A stretch of 64,000 nt of DNA from an uncultured Lachnospiraceae bacterium. GTDB taxonomy: Bacteria; Bacillota; Clostridia; Lachnospirales; Lachnospiraceae. Below the pieces are notes generated by a model. It searched no databases. It was not told the origin of the DNA and was given only the letters and a program-made list of their open reading frames with translations. This document shows, piece by piece, positions 17,041 to 26,624 of the stretch; positions within the stretch are counted from its first letter, which is position 1, and each line of letters starts with the position of its first letter. The DNA lies in the NCBI GenBank assembly GCA_947053345.1, contig CAMRSM010000011.1, positions 1 to 64,000 on the forward strand, written 5' to 3'. A program made the position numbers and the translations under genes.

Positions 17041-19111
17041 ATTGGATATCCGTCATCAGTTCAAGCACCGTGTCGTAACCCTTCTCCACGGCAACCTGGA
17101 CACAGCTTTCGCCCTTGTTGTTTGTATGGTTGTAATCTGCGCCCTTCTTGATCAGGAAGCGGGCTGCCTCCTGATTGCCATATTTTAACGTGTAGTACAG
17201 TGCCGTGCTTCCGGTATTGTCTGTCATATTGACATCCGCGCCTGCGCGCACGAGCTCCTTGATAACATCCTTGAAGCACATATTCAAAGTCTTTGTATGC
17301 AGGAGCAATGCCGTGTTGCCGACATTGTCCGTGGCATTGATATCCACGCCTTTCTCCAGGAAGATTGGGAGGAGTTCGTTCGCCGTGTTGATATCCGTCA
17401 TCATTAAGAGCATGAGCGGGGTCTTGCCGTCATTTCTTGCGCCGTCAAGGGTTTTGAGTTCTTTCAGGACTTCGGCTCTTTGTTTGGAGGATAAATCGCC
17501 GCCGTATTTCTTTTTCAAGACAGCATGGTGCGCCGGAAGTTCGCCGTTGATGTTTGCCAGGGAGCTGTCGCCGCCGTTTTCCTGCAAAAATTTCACGATT
17601 TCACTGTTCCCGTAGATGCAGGCTGTGTGGAGCGGGGTATTGCCGGCCTCGGCAGGCTTATCCTGTGTGATGTTTAAGTCGACGCCTTTTTCGGCCATGA
17701 TCCTAAGCATTTCAAGATGCCCGTTGCGTGCCGCCCAGTGTACGGCGCAAAGCCCGTCATTGTCAATTTGCTCACAGGATTCTTTTGAGAACAATGGTGC
17801 CGCGCTCTCCGCGTAGTCGTCTTTTTTCTTGCCGGAACCTAACATGTTCCTTGGCTGGCATGCCGCGACCAGGTTGGCGGGTGTCCTGCCCCGGAGCACA
17901 GCCTCGTTCATATTCACGCCAAGCTCAACCAGCTTATTGATGACATGGATGCCGTACCGGCCGGAAATGATTCTGTCGCGCAGGCAGAATACGCTGCCGC
18001 CGGAGTGGATTGGTGTGGTGAAATCAATGCCTGCTTCATGGCACAGGTCAAGAACCTGGCATTTCTTGTCGTTTACCAGGGCATTGTGCATGATACCCTC
18101 AAGATGCCCCATGTCGTCATCGTCATCCGTATCGATCTTCGCGATCAGTTTTTTGGCGAGATAGAGTGCAACGGAAATCTTATCCCGCTCGTCGTCCGAA
18201 AAACTCGCGAAAGCATTGTGCGTGACGCGGCTTAAGTTTGCTATGTTCATGCGGCTTGCCTCGCAATCCTCGTTTGCCCCGGCATCCTTTAGCGCCATGC
18301 AGAGCCCTTCGTTATAAATTTTGACCGCTGCCTGCATCGGGGTCTCCCCGCTGGTGTTCGGGGTATTGATCATATCGCCGCATTTTGCGAGGAGCAGTGC
18401 CGCTGTCATATGGTGTTTGTGGATAGCCATCAAAAGCAGGGTATTGCCGTTTTCGTCAACGTAGTCCGTCCGTGCGCCTTTCTTTAAAAACACTTCGGTT
18501 AATGCCCAGGAAAGATTGGTGGTTTCGTTTTCGATCATGGAGACAAGAGGTGTCATGCCGTTTGCGTCCGTGTCGTTGATGCCGTCAGTGAGAAGCTCCG
18601 CGATCAGCGCGCGCTGATCCATGCTGTAGCGCTGGCACTCAAAGCCGTTCTGGAAATTTTCAAGGCGCGGGCAGGCGAGGATATGCCATAAGTTCTGTCC
18701 TGCCGCGTTGACCGCTGCAGCATCTGCGCCGTGGTCAAGCAGAAGCTTTACCATGTTATAGTTGGCACGGGTGCAGGCGAGCATGAGCGGGGTGAGCCCC
18801 TTGCCCCTGCCGTCCGTCATATTTACGTCAATGCCCAGATCCTTGTTGTTTAGGATATTCTCAACCGCATGGTGGAAATTGCACCACACGAGCATGTGGA
18901 ACAGGCTTAATCCCCCGTTCCCGGAGGTGTCGCTGAGGGCGGCTTTGTCGCAGCCTGCCAGACAATCCTCCACCGACTGGATTTCTTCCGGTTTATAGAG
19001 ATGGTAACGGTACAAGTTTTCGTCAAACTCGCAGGTCCACCACGGGATATATTTACTTTGGTTGGTCGTGACGGAATCCCCAAGTGCTTTTTTCAGTTCA
19101 TTGATATCCAT
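17039..19111 (-). CDS. Large ankyrin-repeat protein
   Basis: This 690-residue protein is built largely of ankyrin repeats, which form protein-binding solenoids. Canonical units such as GLTPLMLACTRANYNMVKLL, GNTPLHTACIYGNSEIVKFL and GSTALYYTLKYGNQEAARFL recur at about 33-residue spacing, with degenerate stretches between. No signal peptide or catalytic domain is seen. I place the start at 19111 (MDINELKKAL), behind GGGGGA; the frame is open for 60 more codons upstream without a site. A second ankyrin gene lies directly upstream, so the pair probably arose by duplication and is cotranscribed. Partner and role are unknown. Confidence 0.9.
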   Translation of the reverse strand: MDINELKKALGDSVTTNQSKYIPWWTCEFDENLYRYHLYKPEEIQSVEDCLAGCDKAALSDTSGNGGLSLFHMLVWCNFHHAVENILNNKDLGIDVNMTDGRGKGLTPLMLACTRANYNMVKLLLDHGADAAAVNAAGQNLWHILACPRLENFQNGFECQRYSMDQRALIAELLTDGINDTDANGMTPLVSMIENETTNLSWALTEVFLKKGARTDYVDENGNTLLLMAIHKHHMTAALLLAKCGDMINTPNTSGETPMQAAVKIYNEGLCMALKDAGANEDCEASRMNIANLSRVTHNAFASFSDDERDKISVALYLAKKLIAKIDTDDDDDMGHLEGIMHNALVNDKKCQVLDLCHEAGIDFTTPIHSGGSVFCLRDRIISGRYGIHVINKLVELGVNMNEAVLRGRTPANLVAACQPRNMLGSGKKKDDYAESAAPLFSKESCEQIDNDGLCAVHWAARNGHLEMLRIMAEKGVDLNITQDKPAEAGNTPLHTACIYGNSEIVKFLQENGGDSSLANINGELPAHHAVLKKKYGGDLSSKQRAEVLKELKTLDGARNDGKTPLMLLMMTDINTANELLPIFLEKGVDINATDNVGNTALLLHTKTLNMCFKDVIKELVRAGADVNMTDNTGSTALYYTLKYGNQEAARFLIKKGADYNHTNNKGESCVQVAVEKGYDTVLELMTDIQ

Positions 19112-19314
19112 AACATGATCCCCCTTTGATTTTGTACCTGCCATATAACAGCAGGCGTAATTTTTGCGCCCGCCGCGAAAGCCTGTAAACAGGTATGCGC
19201 AGCGGGCGCTGGTGTTAGAGCTTTCGGCAAAGGCACACGGATTTGCAAAGGAATATGCCGCTTCGCGGCGTAAATCCGGCGCGGGAAACATTTTTATCGG
19301 CGATTTCCCGCATA

Positions 19315-20289
19315 TTAATTTTCTGCACCAGCGACGAGAAGTTTTTCCACGATATCGTTGTAACCTGCTTCGGTCGCGTAGTAGAGCGCCGTGTGTTCCG
19401 ACAGGTCGGCGTAAGTAACATCCGCACCCCTCTCGATCAATGCCTCCACAATGTAGTTGCTGCCGCGCCGTGCCGCAATGATCAGTGCAGTTTCACCTTC
19501 CTCGTCGCGCTCGTTGATGTTCGCGCCATGCTCAAGAAGTTTTTTGACAAGCCGCTCATTCATATTGCCTGCCGCGACATGCAGCGGGGCATAGCCGTTG
19601 TTTCCGCTGATATTGGTATCCGCACCTGCCTCCAAAAGGAGTTCCGCGATCAGGAGGTTGTCCTGTGCGGTGGCAACATAGAGAGGAGTCTGTTTGCTGT
19701 CATTGCGCGCGTTGATGTCAATATCACCTTTTGAGAGCATGGCTTTTACCACTTCCCCCTGCTCGTTGTAACATGCCTGATGGAGGGGGGTATTACCGTA
19801 GGCATCCGCGTTTCCCGCGCTTTCCTTTGACATGCTCTCGATCAGTTGTACAAGGCCGAGCGCGTTCGCGTAGTCGATCGCGGTATGGTTCTGGTTATCC
19901 ATGATGGACATATCCGCACCAAGCTCGACAAGATATCTTGCTGCTTCCGCTTTTTTCGCCTCTACCGCGTAGATCAGGGAAGTTTTGCCGTTCCGGTCTG
20001 TCGCATTGATATCCGCGCCTGCGTCGGTCAGGAGTTTGATGACCTCCTTGTTGCCGGATCCCACTGCCATATGTAGAGGTGTCACACTTTCGTTTGAAAT
20101 TTGGTTTACGTCCGCCTCCTTGTCGATCAGGAGCTTTACGATATCGCGGTAGCCCCGCTTGCAGGCGTAATGCAATGGCGAAAAGCCCATTTCATCCACC
20201 GCGTTGACATTGATCCCGTCCTTTTTTAGAAAGGACAGCACAACTCCCTTTTGCCCGTTCTGGCACGCTTTCAGTAATAATTTTTCCAT
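19315..20289 (-). CDS. Ankyrin-repeat protein
   Basis: This 324-residue protein consists almost entirely of nine to ten ankyrin repeats (for example GFSPLHYACKRGYRDIVKLL at residues about 35-54 and GETALIIAARRGSNYIVEAL near the C-terminus). It has no other domain, no signal peptide and no membrane segment, so it should be a cytosolic binding scaffold. The start follows AAGGGG. It has its own promoter and is upstream of the larger ankyrin gene with a 203-bp gap. Confidence 0.92.
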   Translation of the reverse strand: MEKLLLKACQNGQKGVVLSFLKKDGINVNAVDEMGFSPLHYACKRGYRDIVKLLIDKEADVNQISNESVTPLHMAVGSGNKEVIKLLTDAGADINATDRNGKTSLIYAVEAKKAEAARYLVELGADMSIMDNQNHTAIDYANALGLVQLIESMSKESAGNADAYGNTPLHQACYNEQGEVVKAMLSKGDIDINARNDSKQTPLYVATAQDNLLIAELLLEAGADTNISGNNGYAPLHVAAGNMNERLVKKLLEHGANINERDEEGETALIIAARRGSNYIVEALIERGADVTYADLSEHTALYYATEAGYNDIVEKLLVAGAEN

Positions 20290-20324
20290 ATGTAGACCCC
20301 TTTCTTATACTCAGTATAGCTTCT

Positions 20325-20353
20325 ATTATATATCGCCTTTGTGCGGTTGTCGA
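20325..20353 (-). promoter_or_regulatory. Promoter of the ankyrin genes
   Basis: On the minus strand TCGACA (20348-20353), a 17-base spacer and TATAAT (20325-20330). Confidence 0.7.
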
Positions 20354-20379
20354 GAGGCTTTACGATTTTTTAAGAAAGG

Positions 20380-21528
20380 CTATTTTTCAAGGGGAACACG
20401 CTCACCGTCAATCCATACTTCCTGAAGCTGGTAGTCGGAGTTGGTGATCAAAAAGTCAGCGCTGCGCCCCTGCTGGAAGGAACCGTAGTATCTGGAAAGG
20501 CGTGCGGCTGCAGCGGCATTCGTCGTGACGGAAGAGATTGCGTGCAGCGGGGAAATGCCGGAAGCGATCAGTGTGCTGATGTTGTCAAAAAGGTTTGACG
20601 TGGAACCTGCGATCGTGCCGTCCGCGAGAGCCGCAAGGCTGTCTTTTACGGTGACGGCCTGCCCGCCGAATGAGTATTCGCCGTCCGAAAGCCCGGTAGC
20701 GCTCATGGAATCGGAAACGGTGACCAACTTATCCGGGCAGCCGGAAAACATCAGACGGAGCACGGACGGATGGACATGGACACCGTCGCAGATGATCTCG
20801 CCGTATTCCGCAAAATCATACAGAGCCCCGATAAGTCCCGGGGCGCGGTGGTGCAGCCCGGTCATCCCGTTGAAAAGGTGGGTAATATTGACGGCACCTG
20901 CAAAAAACGCTTCTTTTGCCAATTCGTAATCGCAGGTTGTGTGAGCCAGTGAAAATACGAATTGGCGGCGGAGCTGCCAGATCAGATCCAGCGCGCCCGG
21001 CAGAGTCGGGTCAATGTCAACGATGCGGAGAAGCCCGCTGCTCGTCTGGAAGAACTGCCTCAGCAGATCCGCGTCCGGCGAGAGAAGTTTGTCTGCATCG
21101 TGCGCCCCTCGTTTTTCCTCACCAAGGAACGGGCCTTCCAGCCGGATGCCAAGGATGTGTGCCTCATCATGTGCGCCGTTTTTCTGCTCTTTGTATGCCA
21201 GTGCAAGGTTTTCCAGGGCAGCATTGATGCAGGGGATGGTTTCCGTCATGATGGTCGGGACGACCGAGGTAATGCCGTGGGACGCGTACCAGCGTAGCGC
21301 GCGGTGGATTTCTTCCGGTTTTGCGTAGGTGAAATCACAGCCCACCGCACCATGTGTATGGATGTCGATGAAGCCTGGGATCAGGCGCTTGCCGGAGCAG
21401 TCGATACGCTCGACATCCGCGTCCGGTTCTCCGCTGGTCGCTATGACATTGTCATGAACCATAAGGGAGGTTCTGTGAAATCGGTTCTGTTGAAAAACAA
21501 GGGCATTTTCGAAAATTTTCCAGCTCAT
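20380..21528 (-). CDS. nagA: N-acetylglucosamine-6-phosphate deacetylase
   Basis: This 382-residue amidohydrolase removes acetate from GlcNAc-6-phosphate, the committed step of amino-sugar use and cell wall recycling. Metal and substrate motifs are visible: IDIHTHG (His57, His59), LEGPFL, SLAHTTCDY, HLFNGMTGLHHR and the catalytic aspartate in TVSDSMSATGL. An AAGGAG site precedes the ATG. It is 34 bases behind the aminotransferase gene and probably shares its transcript. No nagB is in the window. Confidence 0.95.
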   Translation of the reverse strand: MSWKIFENALVFQQNRFHRTSLMVHDNVIATSGEPDADVERIDCSGKRLIPGFIDIHTHGAVGCDFTYAKPEEIHRALRWYASHGITSVVPTIMTETIPCINAALENLALAYKEQKNGAHDEAHILGIRLEGPFLGEEKRGAHDADKLLSPDADLLRQFFQTSSGLLRIVDIDPTLPGALDLIWQLRRQFVFSLAHTTCDYELAKEAFFAGAVNITHLFNGMTGLHHRAPGLIGALYDFAEYGEIICDGVHVHPSVLRLMFSGCPDKLVTVSDSMSATGLSDGEYSFGGQAVTVKDSLAALADGTIAGSTSNLFDNISTLIASGISPLHAISSVTTNAAAAARLSRYYGSFQQGRSADFLITNSDYQLQEVWIDGERVPLEK

Positions 21529-21562
21529 TTGGTATTCTCCTTTACATTTTTTATTTGTGCTC

Positions 21563-22753
21563 TTATTTTTTATATTCTTCGGCGAGTTTTGCGAAAAGGC
21601 CTAACGCCCTTTCAATCCGCTCGGTCGGCACGCAGTATGAGATGCGGACATGCCCCGGGCAGCCAAAATCATCCCCCGGAACAAGGAGCAGGTCGTATTT
21701 TTTCGCGCGGTCACAGAAAGCTTTTGCGTCCGGTTCCAAGGAGCGGGGGAAAATATAGAATGCCCCTTCCGGCTTGACACAGGAAAAGCCGAGGTCAAGC
21801 AGGCCTTGATACAAAAGCATGCGGTTTTTTGCGTAAACAGAAATGTCTGCAGTCTGCCCGGCACATTTTGCTGCGACGCGCTGGAAAAGGCTTGGTGCGT
21901 TGACGTAGCCAAGTGCACGTCCCGCTCCGCAGATGGCGGCATATGCGGTTTTCGCGTCCTCAAGCGAATCCGGCACGAGTACATACCCGATGCGCTCTCC
22001 CGGCAGCGAAAGGGATTTGCTGTAGGAGTAGCAGACAAAAGTGTTACTGTAGTATTTGGTGACAAACGGCAGACGGATGTCATCGTAGACAAGCTCGCGG
22101 TAAGGTTCGTCCGAGATCAGGAAGACAGGGTGGCTGAACATTTTGCTTTTCTCGGTCAGAAGCTGAGCCAGCTGCCGGATCGTTCCCTCGGAGTAGACCG
22201 TGCCGGACGGGTTGTTCGGTGAATTTATGATGACTGCTTTTGTGTGCGGCCCAATCGCTGCATCCAGTCTGGCAAAATCAATCTGGAAAGCAGTGGTGTC
22301 CGCATCCACAACAACGAGCTTGGCACCGGCACCTTTTTCGACAAAACAGCGGTACTCCGGGAAAAACGGTGCGATCGCGATAAACTCGTCCCCCGGCTCG
22401 GCAAGTGCCCGGAAGCAGGCAGAAAGAGCTGCTGCGGCACCGACCGTCATATAAAAATTGTCGGCGTGGAAATCCGTGCCGAAACGCCGGTTCAGATCTT
22501 GTGCCATCGCCGCACGCACGGCGGCATCCCCCTGTGCGCTCGTATAGCTGTGGGTATCGACCGGGCCGAATGTGTCGAGCACTTCCATAACTGCCCCGCG
22601 GACGGAGTCCGGTGCGGGGACACTGGGGTTGCCGATGCTGAAATCGTAGACATTTTCTGCGCCGACTTCGGCAATGCGCCGCTTCCCGTATTCAAAAATC
22701 TCACGGATGGTAGAGCGGTTCTGGCCTAAATCGACCATAGTTTGTGCAAACAT
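21563..22753 (-). CDS. Class I PLP-dependent aminotransferase (AspC-like)
   Basis: This 396-residue fold-type I enzyme transfers amino groups, most likely between an amino acid and 2-oxoglutarate. Family motifs are SIGNPSVPAP near the N-terminus, NSPNNPSG in the middle, SDEPYRELVYD, the PLP lysine in SYSKSLSLPGER, and the substrate-carboxylate arginine in HVRISYC. It heads a two-gene unit with nagA. The substrate cannot be assigned from sequence alone. Confidence 0.92.
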   Translation of the reverse strand: MFAQTMVDLGQNRSTIREIFEYGKRRIAEVGAENVYDFSIGNPSVPAPDSVRGAVMEVLDTFGPVDTHSYTSAQGDAAVRAAMAQDLNRRFGTDFHADNFYMTVGAAAALSACFRALAEPGDEFIAIAPFFPEYRCFVEKGAGAKLVVVDADTTAFQIDFARLDAAIGPHTKAVIINSPNNPSGTVYSEGTIRQLAQLLTEKSKMFSHPVFLISDEPYRELVYDDIRLPFVTKYYSNTFVCYSYSKSLSLPGERIGYVLVPDSLEDAKTAYAAICGAGRALGYVNAPSLFQRVAAKCAGQTADISVYAKNRMLLYQGLLDLGFSCVKPEGAFYIFPRSLEPDAKAFCDRAKKYDLLLVPGDDFGCPGHVRISYCVPTERIERALGLFAKLAEEYKK

Positions 22754-22834
22754 AAATTTACCTCGCTTTTATGAAATGATTCTTTTGCTTTTGTGGTGCA
22801 CGCCAAGGCGGGTCTGCCCCGGGCGCTTATGGAT

Positions 22835-22863
22835 ATCATAGCATAAAACCCAAAAAGCGTCAA
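22835..22863 (-). promoter_or_regulatory. Promoter of the aminotransferase-nagA unit
   Basis: On the minus strand TTGACG (22858-22863), a 17-base spacer and TATGAT (22835-22840). Confidence 0.75.
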
Positions 22864-23045
22864 CTCTGACAGAATTCGAAAAGAATTCTTAAACTTTACT
22901 GAAAAAACATGGTAATTCAAGTTTTGTTCATAAATCTGTGCTAGAATGTACCTATAAAGCAAAATCTGCGTGTTTTGCTTTTACGGATGCAGGGTAGTTT
23001 AGTTTAAATAAGGATAAGAATTAGGAAAGTTAAGGTGAAATAGAG

Positions 23046-23921
23046 ATGGATCTGCCAATGTCATTTAACGAAGAGGAGCTCTGGAGCCGCACGCTCCTTT
23101 TGTACAACGCGGCACTGCTTGAGATCGGAACAAAGCTTGAGATATTGAACAGCGAGTTTAAGCAGGCGCACCAGTATAACCCGATCGAACATATTACCTC
23201 GCGCGTGAAGTCACCGCAGAGCATTGCCAAGAAAATGCGTCACGGCGGCAGGGAGCTTACGGTGGAGAATATCGTGAAATATATAAACGATATTGCGGGT
23301 ATCCGGATTATCTGCTCGTTCACGAGCGATATTTACCGGATTGCAGACCTGATCGCCAAGCAGAGCGATATCACGGTGCTGAAGGTGAAAGACTATATTG
23401 TGAACCCAAAGCCGAACGGCTACACTTCCTATCATATGATCGTATCCGTGCCAATCTTTCTGTCAAATGAAGTGATTGACACCAAAGTGGAAATACAGAT
23501 CCGGACGATCGCGATGGATTTTTGGGCAAGCCTGGAACATAAGATTTACTATAAATTTGAGGGGAATGCGCCGGATCATATTACGCGGGAGTTAAAAGAG
23601 TGCGCCGATTTGGTGTCCTTCCTTGACCGGAAGATGCTGGCGATCAATGAGGAAGTCCAGAATTTCAGGGAACCGGAACAGGAGGAGGGGCGTACGCGCT
23701 ACCTTACAAATCTGTTGAAAGACCGGATGAAGGAAGCGTACGGCACGGTCATGGATGAGAAGGCGATCGACCAGGAAGAAATGAAAGTGCCGGAGGGCGA
23801 GGAAGAAAACTGGCGTCCGGTCGGGGAGGAAGGCATGCTCGAGGTGATTACGGAGCAAGTCATCAAAGAGAAGGACCGAACGCCAGGTTTCCTGGGAAGA
23901 TTTGCTTTTAGGAAAGCTTGA
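23046..23921 (+). CDS. relQ: Small alarmone synthetase (RelQ/YjbM type)
   Basis: This 291-residue GTP pyrophosphokinase makes (p)ppGpp and lacks the hydrolase domain. The synthetase core is complete: IAGIRIICSF, the NPKPNGYTSYHMIV loop and VEIQIRTIAMDFWASLEHKIYYK. A charged C-terminal extension of about 80 residues goes beyond the usual 210-residue RelQ. An extended -10 (TGCTAGAAT near 22945) may drive it. The gene ends in a 14-bp tail-to-tail overlap with the S1-domain gene. Confidence 0.92.
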   Translation: MDLPMSFNEEELWSRTLLLYNAALLEIGTKLEILNSEFKQAHQYNPIEHITSRVKSPQSIAKKMRHGGRELTVENIVKYINDIAGIRIICSFTSDIYRIADLIAKQSDITVLKVKDYIVNPKPNGYTSYHMIVSVPIFLSNEVIDTKVEIQIRTIAMDFWASLEHKIYYKFEGNAPDHITRELKECADLVSFLDRKMLAINEEVQNFREPEQEEGRTRYLTNLLKDRMKEAYGTVMDEKAIDQEEMKVPEGEEENWRPVGEEGMLEVITEQVIKEKDRTPGFLGRFAFRKA

Positions 23922-24909
23922 TATTTTTCAGCAATTCCGCGAGGCCGGTGGTGGCTTCCCCTCCGGTGGAGAATTCCATCGGAGTTTCTGCCTCCGCCGC
24001 CTCGTCTTTTTCGTTTACTGTTTTCATGCTCAGGCTGATTTTTCCGTCTTTGACATCGCGTACCCTAACTTTGACCGTGTCACCGACTTTGAGGACTTCG
24101 GCCGGTGTTTTGATGTGCTTTTCGCTGATCTGGGACACGTGTACCAGACCGGAAAGGCCGTTTCCGAGATCAACGAAAGCACCGAACGGCATAAGCTTTT
24201 CTACCTTGCCGGAGAGCACGGTTCCTGTTGTCAGTTTTGCGGCGCGGCTGTTCTTCTCGGCGATTGCCTGTTCAAGGAGGAGATCCTTTGCGGAGAGCAC
24301 GAGTTTCTTTTTTTCCTCATCCACGGTGATGACCTGGACAGTGAGCTCTTTCCCCACGTAGGTCGAGAGGTCTTCCACGTAATTGATGTCAAGCTTTGAT
24401 GCCGGGATGAATGCGCGTATGCCGTGCAGGTAGGTAACAACGCCGGCATTGACGACCTGCGCCACTTTTACGGTCACCGGTGTGCGGTCGGCCATCATGG
24501 TTTTTAGGGTGTCCCATGCCAGCACATCATCTGCCTGCTTGCGGGAGAGCAGGATATTGCCCTCGCGGTCTTCGCGCAGGACAGTCGCGGAAATCTCCTC
24601 GCCGATCCGGATATCTGCCTTGATGGAAAAACGCGGATCGTTGCTTAGCTCCTCCAGCTTGATGATCCCCTCGGCATAACTGTTTAAGTCCACCGTAACC
24701 TCGGTATCCGAAATGCCGATGACCGTGCCGGTCACGATATCTCCCGCCTTGAGCTTGCGGAAGGAATGGTTGATCTGTGATTCAAATTCCGACATGGAAG
24801 GGATATCCTCCGTTGCCGGGGCGGTTTCTGTGGTCTGTGCCCCCTGATCCGTAGCCGGCTCGGTTTCGGTACTGGAGATAGTTTCTTGTTTTAATTCTTC
24901 ATTTTCCAT
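23908..24909 (-). CDS. S1 RNA-binding domain protein (RpsA-like)
   Basis: This 333-residue protein carries three or four S1 OB-fold domains (starting near residues 55, 140 and 225; the best is VEKLMPFGAFVDLGNGLSGLVHVSQIS). A Glu/Thr-rich disordered N-terminus precedes them. Short S1 proteins of Clostridia associate with ribosomes and structured mRNA; here that is inferred. A GGAAAG site precedes the ATG. The final codons overlap the end of relQ on the other strand. Confidence 0.9.
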   Translation of the reverse strand: MENEELKQETISSTETEPATDQGAQTTETAPATEDIPSMSEFESQINHSFRKLKAGDIVTGTVIGISDTEVTVDLNSYAEGIIKLEELSNDPRFSIKADIRIGEEISATVLREDREGNILLSRKQADDVLAWDTLKTMMADRTPVTVKVAQVVNAGVVTYLHGIRAFIPASKLDINYVEDLSTYVGKELTVQVITVDEEKKKLVLSAKDLLLEQAIAEKNSRAAKLTTGTVLSGKVEKLMPFGAFVDLGNGLSGLVHVSQISEKHIKTPAEVLKVGDTVKVRVRDVKDGKISLSMKTVNEKDEAAEAETPMEFSTGGEATTGLAELLKNIKLS

Positions 24910-24982
24910 AGTGATTTCTTTCCTTTCCGGCGGCAGTCCTGTACACGGTATGTTTTAGGATATCGCACCGCCTTTCTTCAAT

Positions 24983-25011
24983 AGTATATACGATTCCCGG
25001 AAATACCGCAA
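24983..25011 (-). promoter_or_regulatory. Promoter of the S1-domain gene
   Basis: On the minus strand TTGCGG (25006-25011), a 17-base spacer and TATACT (24983-24988). Confidence 0.7.
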
Positions 25012-25047
25012 TCATTATTTACATTTTAGGAAATTACTGCAAAACAT

Positions 25048-25425
25048 GTGCATCCGCCGGAGGCAGGATGTTCGGAATGACATGGTATATTATCGACAGA
25101 TATGATACCAGCGCCGGTTCGCCGTCCGACGAAGGAGGACATCTTCCCTGGCGAACCGTGTGCATCCGCCGGGGGCAGCATGTTTGGAGAACATGGTATG
25201 ATATCGACAGATATGATACCAGCGCCGGTTCGCCGTCCGACGAAGGAGGACATCTTCCCTGGCGAACCGTGTGCATCCGCCGGGGGCAGCATGTTTGGAG
25301 AACATGGTATGATATCGACAGATATGATACCAGCGCCGGTTCGCCGTCCGACGAAGGAGGACATCTTCCCTGGCGAACCGTGTGCATCCGCCGGAGGCAG
25401 CATGTTCGGAGAACATGGTATATTT
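25048..25425. repeat. Tandem array of three 111-bp structured repeats
   Basis: Three near-identical 111-bp units start at 25084, 25195 and 25306, preceded by a partial unit from about 25048. Each unit can fold into three hairpins: GGTATGATATC/GATATGATACC around GACA, CGGTTCGCC/GGCGAACCG around a GTCC/GGAC stem, and CATGTT/AACATG. Open frames on both strands across it are by-products of the periodicity (111 is a multiple of three). A fourth diverged copy is at 13913-14025. Confidence 0.92.
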
Positions 25426-25437
25426 TGAAAAAAATCC

Positions 25438-25466
25438 TTGTGGTACAGGGAAAAAAAGGGTATACT
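25438..25466 (+). promoter_or_regulatory. asnA promoter
   Basis: TTGTGG (25438-25443), a 17-base spacer and TATACT (25461-25466) directly after the repeat array. Confidence 0.65.
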
Positions 25467-25504
25467 AAAGGATAATAGACGAAGGGAACTGAGGAGGAAA
25501 AAAT

Positions 25505-26512
25505 ATGGCATTGATACTACCAAAGGGCTACGACGCACGGCTCGGTGTCCGTGAGACGCAGGAGGCGATCAAGTATATCCGGGATACGTTCCAAAAGGAG
25601 TTTGGGAAGGAACTGAATCTTGAGCGTATTTCCGCTCCGCTTTTTGTCGAGAAGAGTTCGGGGCTTAACGACGACTTAAACGGTGTCGAGCGGAAAGTAG
25701 GCTTTGACCTTGCAGGCGTTGCGGGCGAGGAGATTGAGGTCGTGCAGTCGCTGGCGAAATGGAAGCGCATGGCATTGAAGCGCTATGGGTTCCGGCCGGG
25801 CGAAGGGCTCTATACAAATATGAATGCGATCCGGCGGGACGAGGAACTTGACAACCTGCATTCCTGCTATGTGGATCAATGGGACTGGGAGAAGGTCATC
25901 ACGAAAGACGAGCGCACGGTGGAAACCCTGCAGGCGGTTGTGCGCCAGATTTTTAAGGTGATCAAGCACATGGAGCATGAGGTCTGGTACAAATATCCGC
26001 AGGCAGTAAAGCGGCTGCCGGATGATATTTATTTCATTACCTCACAGGAACTGCTTGACCGGTATCCGGGTATGACACCGAAAGAGCGCGAGAATGCCGT
26101 CACGAAGGAACATGGCTGCGTGTTTGTCATGAAGATCGGTGACAAGCTTTCCGACGGGGAGCCGCACGACGGGCGCGCGCCGGATTACGATGACTGGGCG
26201 TTAAACGGTGATATCCTGTTCTGGTACGAAACGCTTGGGTGTGCACTTGAAGTTTCGAGCATGGGGATTCGTGTGGATGAGGTTTCACTTGCCGAACAGC
26301 TTAAAAAAGCGGGCTGTGAGGAGAGAAAGGGGCTGCCGTACCACCGGATGCTTCTTGATGGGGAATTGCCTTATACCGTCGGCGGCGGCATTGGGCAGTC
26401 GCGCCTGTGTATGCTGCTGCTTGACCGCGCGCATGTCGGTGAGGTGCAGGCGAGTGTCTGGCCGCAGGAGATGCGGTGCACCTGTGAGAAACACGGGATC
26501 ATCTTATTGTAG
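25505..26512 (+). CDS. asnA: Aspartate-ammonia ligase (asparagine synthetase A)
   Basis: This 335-residue enzyme makes asparagine from aspartate, ammonia and ATP. It is a class II aminoacyl-tRNA synthetase-like fold with the usual length. The whole sequence follows AsnA, including [29 protein letters not shown], the DQWDWEKVI stretch and the C-terminal [17 protein letters not shown]-binding segment. An AGGAGG site precedes the ATG. It is a single gene behind the repeat array. Confidence 0.97.
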   Translation: MALILPKGYDARLGVRETQEAIKYIRDTFQKEFGKELNLERISAPLFVEKSSGLNDDLNGVERKVGFDLAGVAGEEIEVVQSLAKWKRMALKRYGFRPGEGLYTNMNAIRRDEELDNLHSCYVDQWDWEKVITKDERTVETLQAVVRQIFKVIKHMEHEVWYKYPQAVKRLPDDIYFITSQELLDRYPGMTPKERENAVTKEHGCVFVMKIGDKLSDGEPHDGRAPDYDDWALNGDILFWYETLGCALEVSSMGIRVDEVSLAEQLKKAGCEERKGLPYHRMLLDGELPYTVGGGIGQSRLCMLLLDRAHVGEVQASVWPQEMRCTCEKHGIILL

Positions 26513-26624
26513 GGTCATCGCACGCTACATAGCGGGGGTGTCCTGCGGTATGAATCCTTATTGCGGGGGCTTGGATCTGCCCGAATGATAAAATTTGAAT
26601 ATGCCGGAGGGGAAGGAGCGCAGT

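Noticed and set aside
25048..25425. CRISPR array
   Set aside because: The units are 111 bp and contiguous with no unique spacers, and there are no cas genes.
25026..25538. Open frames on both strands through the 111-bp repeats that would encode repetitive proteins
   Set aside because: 111 is divisible by three, so any stop-free frame repeats automatically. All frames lack ribosome binding sites, and the conserved feature is the hairpin pairing.
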